A stretch of 64,000 bases of DNA from Acidocella aquatica (GCF_030160635.1 NZ_BSOS01000079.1:1-64000), one strand, 5' to 3'. Shown: positions 36,836 to 46,369, counted from the stretch's first letter. The notes: generated by a model not told the origin, from the letters alone. A program made the numbers and translations.

Positions 36836-38323
36836 ATGAACACAGATGTTCTCATCGTAGGTGCCGGCCCCGTCGGCCTCGTCGCGGCCGCCGAACTCGC
36901 CCGCTACGGCATCAAGGTCAGGATCGTGGAGAAAACCACCCATGGCACCGACCAGCCCAAGGCGCTGTTTTTATGGAGCCGTACGCTGGAACTCCTCGAT
37001 CGTTCCGGTTGCGGCGCCCCGCTGGTGGCCGCCGGCCATAAAATAACCGCCGGCAGCATCATCGCCGGCAACAAGCCGATGGGCCGCGTGGATTTCTCTC
37101 AGGTGAACAGCCCGCATCCCTACGCGCTGACCCAGCCGCAAGCCGAAACGGAACATCTGCTGGAGGCGCATCTGGCCAGCTTCGGCGTAAAGGTTGAACA
37201 TGGGGTTGAGCTGGTCTCCTTCACCTCCTCCGCCACCAATGTCAGCACCCATCTGCGCCATGCCGACGGCACCGAGGAAACCGTGGAGAGCCAATGGCTC
37301 ATCGGCTGCGACGGCGGCAACAGCAAAGTACGCGATATATTGGGCGTGCCCTTTACCGGCCATGAACAAAAAAGCGGCTGGCTGCTGGCCGATGTTCACC
37401 TCTCCGGCCTGAACTTTCCTGCCACCGAACTGGTTTCATTTTGGCACGAAGATGGTTTTCTCGGCTTTTTCCCCCGCGCCGAGGGGCTTTACCGGATCAT
37501 CGCCGACCTGCCGGTGAGCAGCGACCAATCGCCCGAACACCCCTCGCTGGAGGATATCCAGCGCATCGTCGATACGCGCGGCCCGGGCAATGTCACGGTT
37601 TCGGACCCGATCGCCCTTTCGGCCTTCCACATCAATGAGCGCAATGTCCGCGAATACCGCAAGGACCGGATCTTCCTGGCCGGGGACGCCGCCCATCTGC
37701 ATAATCCGGCCGGCGGCCAGGGTATGAACATGGGTATCCACGATGCTGTCAACCTGGCCTGGAAGCTCGCACTGGTCACCCGCGGCACCTGCGGCCCGCA
37801 GCGCCTGCTGGAGAGCTACAACGCCGAACGCCATGCCGCGACAGATCAGGTGTTCGTGAATGTCGGCCGGCTCACCGCGATTTCCGTGCTGAAAAATCCG
37901 GTGGTGCAAGTCACCCGTAACGCCTTCGGCAGCGTGCTGTTCGGCCTGGCCCCGGCGCGGCGGGCGATTGCCGACACGCTGACGGAAGTTTCCATGGGCT
38001 ATGAGCACAGCCCGCTTAACGGCTCGGACGACCGCTCATTCCCCGGCCCCGGCCCCGGTGAGCGCATGCCCCCGCGCGAGGGTGAGCTTCCCTACGGCGC
38101 CGGCACCACCCCGCGCTTCGCCCTCTGCGCCGACCCCGGCGCCGAGGTCAACGAATTGCTGGAAACCTACCCTGACCTGCTGGAGCCCACGCTGCGCCCG
38201 CCCATCGGCCGCCGCTGCATCTGGCTGGTCCGGCCCGACGGCTATGTCGCCGTCGTCGCGCTCGACCCCGACGCCAAGATCATCGCCGCCTATCTGGAGA
38301 GCCTGAGCCGGAACGCCGCATAA
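36836..38323 (+). CDS. FAD-dependent monooxygenase (phenol hydroxylase / TetX-like class A)
   Basis: 495 residues from ATG 36836 (GGGAG six bases upstream); ATG 36815 is an alternative that adds seven residues. It has the FAD dinucleotide motif DVLIVGAGPVGLVAAAELAR, the conserved DG motif WLIGCDGGNSKVRDILG and the second FAD motif RIFLAGDAAHLHNPAGGQGMN(M), with GIHDAVNLAWKLA after it. The C-terminal thioredoxin-like domain of PheA types is short here. The substrate is likely an aromatic or polyketide-like compound, but nothing nearby identifies it. The gene stands alone, flanked by the ppk1 gap and a terminator. Confidence 0.85.
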   Translation: MNTDVLIVGAGPVGLVAAAELARYGIKVRIVEKTTHGTDQPKALFLWSRTLELLDRSGCGAPLVAAGHKITAGSIIAGNKPMGRVDFSQVNSPHPYALTQPQAETEHLLEAHLASFGVKVEHGVELVSFTSSATNVSTHLRHADGTEETVESQWLIGCDGGNSKVRDILGVPFTGHEQKSGWLLADVHLSGLNFPATELVSFWHEDGFLGFFPRAEGLYRIIADLPVSSDQSPEHPSLEDIQRIVDTRGPGNVTVSDPIALSAFHINERNVREYRKDRIFLAGDAAHLHNPAGGQGMNMGIHDAVNLAWKLALVTRGTCGPQRLLESYNAERHAATDQVFVNVGRLTAISVLKNPVVQVTRNAFGSVLFGLAPARRAIADTLTEVSMGYEHSPLNGSDDRSFPGPGPGERMPPREGELPYGAGTTPRFALCADPGAEVNELLETYPDLLEPTLRPPIGRRCIWLVRPDGYVAVVALDPDAKIIAAYLESLSRNAA

Positions 38324-38335
38324 TCTTCCCGCATG

Positions 38336-38373
38336 AAAAAAGGGCTGAAACCGCGAGGTTTCAGCCCTTTTTT
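38336..38373. terminator. Bidirectional terminator between monooxygenase and surA
   Basis: A perfect 17-bp stem (AAAAAAGGGCTGAAACC with GGTTTCAGCCCTTTTTT) with loop GCGA and A/T runs at both feet. It lies 12 bases after the monooxygenase stop and 20 bases from the convergent surA stop. Confidence 0.95.
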
Positions 38374-38393
38374 ATGACCTGCAAACGAGCAGC

Positions 38394-39668
38394 CTACTGC
38401 TGGGTGATCAGCGCGCGGTGGTGCAGCACATCAAGCAATTGCTGGGATTCCAGCTCGACCCGGTGCTCCACGATCATCTGCGCAATCGCGTCATCGGAGG
38501 GCAGGCTGGCGGCCTGGCTCTGCCGGCTGCAAACCATCACGACGGAGACGCCATCAGCGGCCACCAGCGGCTCGCTGATCTGCCCGGCGGCCAGGTTGCC
38601 CAAGATTGCCTGAAACGCCGGCGGCGTGACGGTCGCGAGGTTCACCGGGCCGGGGTCGGCCGGGCGCACATTGCCAAACGCCGCGTTCACCGCCTCCATA
38701 TCCGCGCAGGAATGCGCGGCATGGGCAGCCTGCATCACCTTGTTGATCACCGCGGCCTGGGCCGGGCCCACCTGACCGTTGGTGATCGGCTGCGGATAGG
38801 GTGCGAAAACCTGGCGGATGGAGAGGATCGTCTGCATCTCGGTGCCCACGTTATGGGTCGCCTGCAACTGCACGATATCATAACCGCCCGGCACCCGAAT
38901 CGGGTTGCTGATGGCGCCAACCGGCATGGTGGACACAACCTGCGCCACCGCCGGGTCCAGCGACCCCAGGGCGACGAAGCCCATATCGCCCCCCTGCAGC
39001 GCGGTCTGCGCCTGGCTGAACTGCGCCGCGATCACCGGGAACGGCGCGCCGGTGCGCAGTTGCGCGATGACGGTATTCGCGAAATTGCGCGCCGCCGCAT
39101 CGCCCTCCGGGCCGGACACGGGCACGAAGATTTCCGCGATATGATATTGGGTGCTGCCGATCTCCGCCTTCAACGCGGCTTTCTGCGCATTCAGGTCGCC
39201 CGGCGTGGGTTGCAGCCCTGGCCCAAGCACCTGGTGCAGCACAGCCTGCCAGCCCAGCTCGGTGCGGATTTGCTCAACCAGAGTATCAAAGGGCACCCCC
39301 GCGGCCGTCAGCTTCATCCGCAAGCCGCCGGGCGGCAGGCCGTTACCCTGCTCAATCCGGCTGATCGCGCCGGTGACATCGCTCAGCGGCACGGTAACGC
39401 CCAGCTTGTTGATCTCCTGCATCTTCAGAGTTTCGTCGATCAGCAGCGAGGTCACCTGCGGCTCAAGCCTGGCAAGCGCCTGAGGCGTTGGCTGCATGCC
39501 GGTGGAGATCGCCAGCAGACGCGCCCGCGCGGCCACATCCTGGTTGGTGATCACCTGCCCGTTCACCACGGCGGCGATGCTGGCGTTATAGTCGCTGGCG
39601 GTCTGCGCCAGGGCGGGCGCCGCGCTGAGCACGGCAACAAGAGCGGCGGCACGGAGAAGATGCTTCAT
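38394..39668 (-). CDS. surA: Periplasmic peptidyl-prolyl isomerase / chaperone SurA
   Basis: Escorts outer-membrane proteins across the periplasm. 424 residues with a Sec signal peptide (LLRAAALVAVLSAAPALAQ), a SurA_N chaperone domain (AAVVNGQVITNQDVAARARLLA, QVTSLLIDETLKMQEINKLGV), and parvulin domains (HIAEIFVPVSGPEGDAAARNFA, GGDMGFVALGSLDPAV). The C-terminal part retains VVMVCSRQSQ. It is the last gene of the lptF-lptG-lptD-surA operon, its start overlapping lptD by four bases. pdxA and rsmA, which often follow, are absent. Confidence 0.92.
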   Translation of the reverse strand: MKHLLRAAALVAVLSAAPALAQTASDYNASIAAVVNGQVITNQDVAARARLLAISTGMQPTPQALARLEPQVTSLLIDETLKMQEINKLGVTVPLSDVTGAISRIEQGNGLPPGGLRMKLTAAGVPFDTLVEQIRTELGWQAVLHQVLGPGLQPTPGDLNAQKAALKAEIGSTQYHIAEIFVPVSGPEGDAAARNFANTVIAQLRTGAPFPVIAAQFSQAQTALQGGDMGFVALGSLDPAVAQVVSTMPVGAISNPIRVPGGYDIVQLQATHNVGTEMQTILSIRQVFAPYPQPITNGQVGPAQAAVINKVMQAAHAAHSCADMEAVNAAFGNVRPADPGPVNLATVTPPAFQAILGNLAAGQISEPLVAADGVSVVMVCSRQSQAASLPSDDAIAQMIVEHRVELESQQLLDVLHHRALITQQ

Positions 39669-41851
39669 AGGGCGCTGAATCCAACATTACCGAGAGTTTT
39701 AAAAGTGAACTGGAGCAGCACGATCGTATTGCCTTTATCCAGGTTGAATGACGTAAAGCGCTGGTAGTACACGAGGTTGACGCCGAAGCAATCGTTTTGC
39801 CAGCCGGCGTTGAAATTGGCCGAGTCGAACTTGCCGGTCTGCAGGTTCCGCTCTGTTCCCGCGCCCAGCGACCACGGGCCGATATTGGTGTTGAAACTCG
39901 CCGTCACCTCATGCCGCGGCGTAAAATATGCTCCTGGCGGCGCCAGCGTGGGCGAGACAAGGCTGGCACTGTCGTAGAGCACATAAGGGTCGGTATTGGT
40001 ATACAGATACCCGGCCGAGGCGGAGAACACATGCGAGGTGTAATTGGCCGTCGTGTCGATCATCCGCGCGCCCAGGTCCTTGTGGCTCAGGCGCGTGCGG
40101 TAGGTGATGTTGAAATCGGGCACCGGCGCGATGATGACATGGCCGACGATATCGGAGACGTTATCGGTCAGCCCGGAACCCGGCAGGTAATTGTTATCCT
40201 TATGCACCCGGTATGACTGCCCGATCAGCCCATCCAGCATCGCCCCTTGCGGCAGATACCAGGCGCCGTGCAACGCATAATCCACTCGCGAGCCGCCCTC
40301 CAGCCGGTCAATTCCCGGATAGCGGTTGAAGCTGAACAGATTGGCATCGGAATATTCGAGATCGAGACTGTCCTCGTTGGGGATGCGTATGTTCTGCGAA
40401 ATCCCGACGTTCGGCGAGGCGACGAGCTGCACCTCCGGCTCGATGATCTGGCTGCCCAGCGCGCCCGCCTGGCGGATCAGCGGCCAGTGCAGATAAACCG
40501 CGCCATAAGGCTGCGCGCGCGCGGTGCTGGCGCCATCCAGCGGAGAATAATTCGGCTGGTCATAAAGCCGCGTGGCCATATACGTGGCCGCCACAAGCTC
40601 CACCCTGGCCGTGCCCAATACGCCATAGGGCAGCATGAAGGGCACCGAATAGGCCGGCACCGCCGCCACGCGCTGGCTGTTGGTGCCCAGCTTGCGCAAC
40701 ACGTTGAACACATCCGCATGCAGAGCGAACTGCCCGCCCAGCGCATCCTGCCCCGAGACAAAATCATACTGCCCATGCGGCATGACAATCGGCAGCTCGC
40801 TCTGGTTGACGCTGGCCACCAGGCCCTGGAAGGTCTGCGCGTCCACCCTCGCATAGGAGCCCGAAGAGAACCCTTCGAGATAGACGTTGCTAGTAAGGAA
40901 CGAAGCGTTCGGCAGAACATTGAAATCATTGAGATATGCCGGGTTTGAGGCCCGGTTGTAGTTGAACCCGGCGCGCCAGTCCTGGTTCAGGTCGAACGTG
41001 CCGTTAGCAAACACGGCATCGCCCAGCTTCCCGCTCACCTGCCCGCCGGAGACATTGACGTTCAACGCGCCGTTATTGAAATCCCGGCGATACCCGGCCT
41101 TTAGCGCCGGTCCCTCCTTCACCGCGAAAATCGGCGTCAGCGTCAGGTCGGATTCCTTGTCGATCACGAAATAATAGGGCGTGGTGACGAAAAACCCGAG
41201 CTTCGAGGTCGCGCCGAAGCCCGGCATCAAGAACCCGCTCTGGCGTTTCACCGAGGGGTCGGGTTGCGTGAAATACGGCATATAGAGCACCGGAACCCCG
41301 TAGAACTCCATCTCCGCGCCGCGATACTCGATCATTTTATGCTGCAGATCGCGGGTCGCGCTCTTTGCGCGGATCTGCCAGAGCGGCGGCGCGGTCGGGT
41401 CGGTTTTGCACAGGTCGCAGGCGGAATAAACCACCTTCACCATCTCATCGATGTTGTCGTCGTAACGCCGCGCCCCATTGGCGATCATCCGGCCATTATC
41501 AGCGAGCCGCGCCGCCACACCGTGCATCACGGCGTCCTTCATCCCCTTGCTCAATACCGCCCGCCTGGCAAACACGGTATCGCCCGAAGGCTGGGTGAGA
41601 ATCACATGGCCGCTCGCCGTCACCACATCGCTATTGCGGTCGAGCACCACCTTGTCGGCATAGAGCGTCTGCCCGTTCTGCACGGCGCGCACATGGCCGG
41701 ACGCGGTAACGATATTGCCGGTTTTGTCATACGAAATACTGTCCGCCGTGAAGCTGACCGGCGCCTTGGGCGGCGTGGCGGGTTGCGCGCGGGTCTGCCC
41801 GGCAAGGCAGGTGCTGGCGATGAGAGCGAAAAACAGGCCGGATCGTTTCAT
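39665..41851 (-). CDS. lptD: LPS assembly outer-membrane protein LptD
   Basis: Beta-barrel that inserts lipopolysaccharide into the outer leaflet. 728 residues: signal peptide (FFALIASTCLAGQTRAQ), an OstA/LptA-like jellyroll (VSFTADSISYDKTGNIVTAS, VRAVQNGQTLYADKVVLDR), then a long barrel region rich in alternating aromatic strands, with MPYFTQPDPSVKRQSGFLMPGFG near its start, as in the family. The last residue pattern (QFTFKTLGNVGFSAL) is a typical barrel end. It lies three bases after lptG and is co-transcribed with surA, its assembly chaperone. Confidence 0.95.
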   Translation of the reverse strand: MKRSGLFFALIASTCLAGQTRAQPATPPKAPVSFTADSISYDKTGNIVTASGHVRAVQNGQTLYADKVVLDRNSDVVTASGHVILTQPSGDTVFARRAVLSKGMKDAVMHGVAARLADNGRMIANGARRYDDNIDEMVKVVYSACDLCKTDPTAPPLWQIRAKSATRDLQHKMIEYRGAEMEFYGVPVLYMPYFTQPDPSVKRQSGFLMPGFGATSKLGFFVTTPYYFVIDKESDLTLTPIFAVKEGPALKAGYRRDFNNGALNVNVSGGQVSGKLGDAVFANGTFDLNQDWRAGFNYNRASNPAYLNDFNVLPNASFLTSNVYLEGFSSGSYARVDAQTFQGLVASVNQSELPIVMPHGQYDFVSGQDALGGQFALHADVFNVLRKLGTNSQRVAAVPAYSVPFMLPYGVLGTARVELVAATYMATRLYDQPNYSPLDGASTARAQPYGAVYLHWPLIRQAGALGSQIIEPEVQLVASPNVGISQNIRIPNEDSLDLEYSDANLFSFNRYPGIDRLEGGSRVDYALHGAWYLPQGAMLDGLIGQSYRVHKDNNYLPGSGLTDNVSDIVGHVIIAPVPDFNITYRTRLSHKDLGARMIDTTANYTSHVFSASAGYLYTNTDPYVLYDSASLVSPTLAPPGAYFTPRHEVTASFNTNIGPWSLGAGTERNLQTGKFDSANFNAGWQNDCFGVNLVYYQRFTSFNLDKGNTIVLLQFTFKTLGNVGFSAL

Positions 41852-41854
41852 GCC

Positions 41855-42970
41855 TCAGCCATCTTCCAGATGCAGCAACAACGCAAGCGCCAAAAACAAT
41901 CCCGCCACCGCGGGCGCCCACGCGGCGAGGATAACCGGCAAGGCCCCGGAGGTGCCGAACTGGTTGGCAACCTCCGATACCATGAACAGCGCAAAGCCGC
42001 AGCCCACGCCGCTGGCGAGCATCCGCGCCGCGCCGCCGCGCCGCGAGGGGCGCATGGAGAACCCCGCCGCCACCAGCGCCATGGTGGCACAAAGCAGAGG
42101 CAATGCCAGCAGCGCCTGAAACGCCAGCTCATGCTGAATGGGTGAAAAGCCGGAGCGTTTGAGCAGCGCGATGAACCCCGGCAGCGCCCAGAACGAGAGC
42201 GAATCGGGCGAGGCGAAACTCTCCTCGACGCGGTGCACGGTCAGGTCGGTTGGAAAATCCAACTGGTCGATATGCTCCGGGGCGGCGCCTGGCATCAACA
42301 CACTCACCCCGTTCAAATCCCACGCGCCCTTGCTCAGCGTGGCGTTGGCGGCCTCCATGCGTTGCAGCAGCGTCGCCTGGCCATCCAGCCGCAGCACGCT
42401 CACCTGGTCGGCGCGCAGAATATTATGCTCCAGATGCACCCCCGCCGCATGCAGCACGGCAACCCCGCCCGGCACCAGCCCGGCATCCGCCTGCCGCACC
42501 CAAAGCTCCCCGCCGTTGAGCGAGAGCGGCCCGCCGCCCGGCCGCAGATACACATTGTAGAGCGTCTCCGCGCGGCTATACATCACCGCCGAAAGCGGGC
42601 TGAGCCCGCCTGTGCCAAAGGCCCCCAGCAGGGTTGCCAGCAACACCGGCAGCGCCAGAAACTGCCAGGCGGAAATCCCCGCCGCGCGCGCCACTACCAG
42701 CTCCGAGGAGCGCGAGAGCCGCCAGAACGCGAAAATCCCACCGAGCAAAATGGCGAAGGGCAATATCTGCAACAGCGTCCAGGGCTGGCGCATAAACTCT
42801 ATCTCGGCGATGATCCCGAAGCTGGCCGCCGGCTTGGCCGCCGCCTCACGCAGCAGCTCCAAAAAGTCAAACAGCGAAACCAGCGCCGAGAGCGCCGCCA
42901 GCATCACCACCACGGCAAACAAAAACTGCCGGCCGAAATAAAGCGAGAGCGTAATCGGGACATTCTTCAT
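41855..42970 (-). CDS. lptG: LPS export ABC permease LptG
   Basis: Inner-membrane permease of the LptB2FG transporter that extracts LPS. 371 residues with six membrane segments (three before and three after a periplasmic beta-jellyroll), LYFGRQFLFAVVVMLAALSALVSLFDFLELLREA at the N-terminus, SELVVARAAGISAWQFL in the coupling helix, and a SFWALPGFIALLKRSGF segment. Its start overlaps lptF by four bases. Confidence 0.94.
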   Translation of the reverse strand: MKNVPITLSLYFGRQFLFAVVVMLAALSALVSLFDFLELLREAAAKPAASFGIIAEIEFMRQPWTLLQILPFAILLGGIFAFWRLSRSSELVVARAAGISAWQFLALPVLLATLLGAFGTGGLSPLSAVMYSRAETLYNVYLRPGGGPLSLNGGELWVRQADAGLVPGGVAVLHAAGVHLEHNILRADQVSVLRLDGQATLLQRMEAANATLSKGAWDLNGVSVLMPGAAPEHIDQLDFPTDLTVHRVEESFASPDSLSFWALPGFIALLKRSGFSPIQHELAFQALLALPLLCATMALVAAGFSMRPSRRGGAARMLASGVGCGFALFMVSEVANQFGTSGALPVILAAWAPAVAGLFLALALLLHLEDG

Positions 42971-44070
42971 AGCGGGGCCCGCCGGCTGAACAGCAGCACG
43001 CCCGAAACCAGCCCCGGCAGCACCGCCACAACCCAGATCAGCGGCAGCAGCGCCGTATTACGCGCGGCGAGGTTGCTCACCCCCAGGCTGAGCGCCACCA
43101 GCAGCGTTACCGCCACCACCGCGCCAACGGGGCGCACCAGGCCGCCATTGCGGCGGAACATCCCCCGCAGCGCGGCCAGCAGGCCAATCAACGTGAAACT
43201 GAGCGTGCTCAACGGCGCCGTGAGGCGGCGATGCGCCTCCACCAGCCATTTGCCGCGGTCGCCCGGAGGGAGCGATGCCGGGGGATTCAACAGGTCCGCC
43301 AGATGAGCCTCGGCGGAATCCACCATATCGGGTATCGCCGCCTTCGCGGTCTGCGCCAGCGAGACCACGTTGCGCTGAAATGTCAGCACATCCAGCCGCC
43401 CCGTTTTCGCGTCGATCTGCTCGCGCGAGCCGTTCTCCAGCACCACCACCGGCCCTTGCGGGCTCACCAGCAACTGCCCGGATGTGGCCAGAATCGTCGC
43501 CGGCGCGGCTGGATCGCGCCCATCCTCGATCAATATGCCGCCCAGGGAGTCATCCGCTCCGCGCGACTGCACATAAACCGTGATATGGTCGGCCACCGGG
43601 GTAAACACCCCCGGCTCCAGCAAAAACGCGGCAATCTGGTTGCGTATCTCGTATTGATAGGTGCGGAAGCTGCCCAGGCTGGCGGGCACCACGATCAGGT
43701 TAAGCGCATAGCCGGCCAGCGTGGCGGCCATCGCCAGACCCAGCGCCGGGCGGGCCAGCGTGAAATCCGAAAGTCCGCAGGCGCGCATCACCGTAATTTC
43801 GCGATCGCTGCCCAGGCGCGCGTAGATAAACAGCACCACGATAAAACAGGTGATCGGCAAAATCGTGGCGACAAAACTGGGCACCAGCAGCGAGGTCAGC
43901 TTGATGAACACCACCGGCGAGAGCCCGTGATTGACGATGATCTGGATAAACCGCAGCGACTGCGTGAGCCAGATCAGCGCCACCAGCCCAACAGTGACCA
44001 GCACCAGGGCAATCAACAATTGCCCGAAAATATAGCGGTCGATTCTGGTCAGGTGCGGGCGGCGATCCAT
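42967..44070 (-). CDS. lptF: LPS export ABC permease LptF
   Basis: Partner permease of LptG. 367 residues with LTRIDRYIFGQLLIALVLVT, LTSLLVPSFVATILPITCFIVVLFIYARLGSDREITVMRACGLS (split: VPSFVATILPITCFIVV, SDREITVMRACGLS for the coupling helix), a periplasmic domain, and C-terminal helices. It is the first gene of the operon lptF-lptG-lptD-surA. The divergent membrane-protein gene begins 213 bases upstream. LptB and LptC are not in the window. Confidence 0.94.
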   Translation of the reverse strand: MDRRPHLTRIDRYIFGQLLIALVLVTVGLVALIWLTQSLRFIQIIVNHGLSPVVFIKLTSLLVPSFVATILPITCFIVVLFIYARLGSDREITVMRACGLSDFTLARPALGLAMAATLAGYALNLIVVPASLGSFRTYQYEIRNQIAAFLLEPGVFTPVADHITVYVQSRGADDSLGGILIEDGRDPAAPATILATSGQLLVSPQGPVVVLENGSREQIDAKTGRLDVLTFQRNVVSLAQTAKAAIPDMVDSAEAHLADLLNPPASLPPGDRGKWLVEAHRRLTAPLSTLSFTLIGLLAALRGMFRRNGGLVRPVGAVVAVTLLVALSLGVSNLAARNTALLPLIWVVAVLPGLVSGVLLFSRRAPL

Positions 44071-44218
44071 GGCCCGAGGTTCTGGCCGGGAGCGCCGGGA
44101 ATGGCAAGACCACCTGCCAAAATTGCTCCGCCATCAGCTTGCCGCCCTCGCCACCGATCAAGTATGTTTTAGTACCATGCGCTTGCAAACAACATGAGGA
44201 ATTGCCATCATGGCCCGC

Positions 44219-44240
44219 ACCCAGTCCAAGCTCTGGGTGC
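44219..44240 (+). promoter_or_regulatory. Hairpin in the leader of the 44284 gene
   Basis: CACCCAG (44219-44225) pairs with CTGGGTG (44234-44240) over an eight-base loop, 44 bases before the GTG start. It may be an RNA leader structure. There is no T run. Confidence 0.3.
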
Positions 44241-44283
44241 AGTACCCGCTACCCAACCCCATTACCCAGCCAAGGAGGCCTCC

Positions 44284-44988
44284 GTGCTCTCGACCCGTTC
44301 TCAGACCATCATCATCTGGTGGGGCCTGGCGTTCATTCTTATCTATGGCCTCTCGCTGGGCTTTTTGCTCAAAATGGTGCCACTGCCCTCCGCGCATCTG
44401 AGCGCCGCCGCGGTTGCCGCCTTCTATACCGCCAACGCCTTTCAGGTCCGCCTTGGCGCGGTCATCTGCTCTTACAGCAGCGCCTTCATGGTCCCGCTCT
44501 CGGTTGTCATCTACGTCCAGATGGCGCGGCTGGAAAAAGGGGTTCCCATCTGGTCGATCCTGCAACTTGCCGGCGGCTGCATGATGTCGATCTTCCTGGT
44601 GCTGCCGCCGCTCTTCTGGGGCGTCGCCGCCTTTACGCCAAGCCGCCCGCCCGAGATAACGCTCATCATGCACGAGCTGGCCAATCTGACCCTCACCACC
44701 ACCGATCAATATTACATCTTCCAGATGGTCGCGATCGCCGTCGTCAGCCTGACCCAGAAGTCAGACCCCCATTCGGCCTTCCCCCGCTGGATGGGCTATT
44801 TCACCATCTGGGCCGCCATCATGTTCGAGGCCGGTGCCATCGCCTTCCTGTTTAAATCCGGCCCCTTCGCCTGGAACGGGCTTTTTGTGTTCTGGAGCCC
44901 CTTCAGCATTTTCGGCGCATGGTTCTTCGCGCTGGGGTTCACCGTGTTGCGGGCGCTCAAACATCAGGCGGGTCTGCAGCCCGCATAG
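44284..44988 (+). CDS. Polytopic membrane protein, unknown family
   Basis: 234 residues from GTG 44284, preceded by a strong AAGGAGG at ideal distance; an ATG at 44194 would add 30 residues that look non-coding. Five or six membrane helices are visible (IIIWWGLAFILIYGLSLGFLL, VVIYVQMARLE region, LAGGCMMSIFLVLPPLFWGV, YFTIWAAIMFEAGAIAFLF, SPFSIFGAWFFALGFTVL). I do not recognise the family. It lies between divergent lptF and the convergent bioC, whose stop is 14 bases away, so it is a single-gene unit. Confidence 0.65.
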   Translation: MLSTRSQTIIIWWGLAFILIYGLSLGFLLKMVPLPSAHLSAAAVAAFYTANAFQVRLGAVICSYSSAFMVPLSVVIYVQMARLEKGVPIWSILQLAGGCMMSIFLVLPPLFWGVAAFTPSRPPEITLIMHELANLTLTTTDQYYIFQMVAIAVVSLTQKSDPHSAFPRWMGYFTIWAAIMFEAGAIAFLFKSGPFAWNGLFVFWSPFSIFGAWFFALGFTVLRALKHQAGLQPA

Positions 44989-45002
44989 GCCACTCCGGCC
45001 CG

Positions 45003-45746
45003 CTACCAAATCTCTCCGTATAAAACATGATATGTCACCTCAAACCCGCCCTGTAGCGACTCCAGCACCCGCCGGAACGCGCCGGGCGGCAGCGGCCGAT
45101 ACCCCGGCGCAGGCTCCCCCGCGCCCAGCTCCTTCAGGCTGCGCGCGAATTCAGCGCCGCTCGCATAGGGCTGAACGATAAATTCCTCATCAACCGCATG
45201 CGCGACCCCCTCCGGCCAGGGCAGCGCCTCAAGCGCCGGATAGGCCGGCGTGCCGCACACCAGCCCGAGCGCGGCATGCGCGGCCACCCATTCGGCGAAA
45301 TTCCCGGCCCCCAGTGTTGCGAACACCATCCGCCCGCCCGGCGCCAGGCGCACACTCAACCGCGCCAGCCCGCCTCGCAGGTCACCGAACCATTGCATCG
45401 CCAGGCTGGAGACAATCAGATCAAACCTTCCCGCCGCCGCCGCCGGGTGCTCCCCATCCAGCACCATGTATTCATATCCTTCCCCCAGCCGCGCCCGGCA
45501 ACGCGCCAGCATCGCGGGGGAAATATCCGTAAGCAGCATTTGCGCCTCGGGAAACGCCGCCGCCAGCGCCGCGCTTAGCATCCCGGTCCCGCAGCCGATC
45601 TCCAGAATACGCCGGGGCGCCACGCCACGCGCCACAATCCGCGCCGCCAGCCGCGCCGCCACGAGCCGCTGCACTGGCGCCACCGCATCATAGCGCGCCG
45701 CCCCCGATGAAAACGCCCGTGCAATCCGCGCCTTGCGCGCGCTCAC
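45003..45746 (-). CDS. bioC: Malonyl-ACP O-methyltransferase BioC
   Basis: Methylates malonyl-ACP to start pimelate synthesis in the fatty-acid pathway. 247 residues from GTG 45746, which overlaps the TGA of the upstream esterase gene (GTGA). The N-terminal KARIARAFSSGAARYDAVAPVQ is typical of BioC, followed by the SAM loop RILEIGCGTGMLSAAL, LTDISPAML, FDLIVSSLAMQWFGDL and GGRMVFATLG. It is the last gene of bioF-esterase-bioC. Confidence 0.9.
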   Translation of the reverse strand: MSARKARIARAFSSGAARYDAVAPVQRLVAARLAARIVARGVAPRRILEIGCGTGMLSAALAAAFPEAQMLLTDISPAMLARCRARLGEGYEYMVLDGEHPAAAAGRFDLIVSSLAMQWFGDLRGGLARLSVRLAPGGRMVFATLGAGNFAEWVAAHAALGLVCGTPAYPALEALPWPEGVAHAVDEEFIVQPYASGAEFARSLKELGAGEPAPGYRPLPPGAFRRVLESLQGGFEVTYHVLYGEIW

Positions 45747-46369
45747 CCCAGAAGCTCCAGAAACGTCCGTAACCGCGCGGCGCACCAGCCGGGGTCTTCC
45801 ACCGGCAACAAATGCCCGCCCGGATGCCACTGCGTCACATCCGCCGGAAAACTCGCCTCGCTCATCGCCTCGGGCACCAGCGGGTCCGTCCGGCCGCACA
45901 AGGCCAGCTCAACCACAGCCGGGCGCGCATCCCATTGCGCCAGCCCCCGCAACCCATCAGCCAGCGCCACCGCATTCAACGCCCCCGGCACCGACTCCGC
46001 ACAGCCGCACCTGGCCCTGAACGCCGCCACCACCTCTCCCGGCGCCGCGCCAAACTGCGCGATCATCCGCTGCAACGGCCGCGCCGCATTGCCCTGCGGA
46101 AAATCCTCCCGCCGCGTGAAACAGCCAAACCCGTTCACCGCAACCAGCGCCCGCCACGCCACCGGCCTATGGTGCAGCAGCCACAACGCCCCAAACGAAT
46201 GCCCCACCGCCACAACATCACGCCCCACCGGCAAATCCGGCCGCGCGCCCGCGCCAAAAAATCCCAAATCCCAGGCCACGGTCTCGTAGCCGTCCAGCGC
46301 CGCGCGCAACGGCGCCCAGAACCCGGCATCAAACCCCCAGCCATGCACCAGCAACAGAACCGGCTTCAT
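45743..46369 (-). CDS. Alpha/beta hydrolase, probable pimeloyl-ACP methyl ester esterase (BioH-like)
   Basis: 208 residues with LLLVHGWGFDAGFWAPL, the nucleophile elbow VAVGHSFGALWLLH, catalytic Asp in LCGRTDPLVP and His in HPGGHLLPVED. In BioH-type pathways this enzyme removes the methyl cap that BioC adds. The four-base overlaps with bioF and bioC make this role very likely. The protein is shorter than E. coli BioH (about 256), with a reduced lid. BioG- or BioV-type relatives are alternatives that only a similarity search could separate. Confidence 0.82.
   Translation of the reverse strand: MKPVLLLVHGWGFDAGFWAPLRAALDGYETVAWDLGFFGAGARPDLPVGRDVVAVGHSFGALWLLHHRPVAWRALVAVNGFGCFTRREDFPQGNAARPLQRMIAQFGAAPGEVVAAFRARCGCAESVPGALNAVALADGLRGLAQWDARPAVVELALCGRTDPLVPEAMSEASFPADVTQWHPGGHLLPVEDPGWCAARLRTFLELLG

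Noticed and set aside
44210..44401. Short frame MARTQSKLWVQYPLP... upstream of and overlapping the membrane-protein gene
   Set aside because: Its second half is only a frame shadow of the 44284 gene. The first 25 codons could be a leader, but no evidence supports a separate protein.
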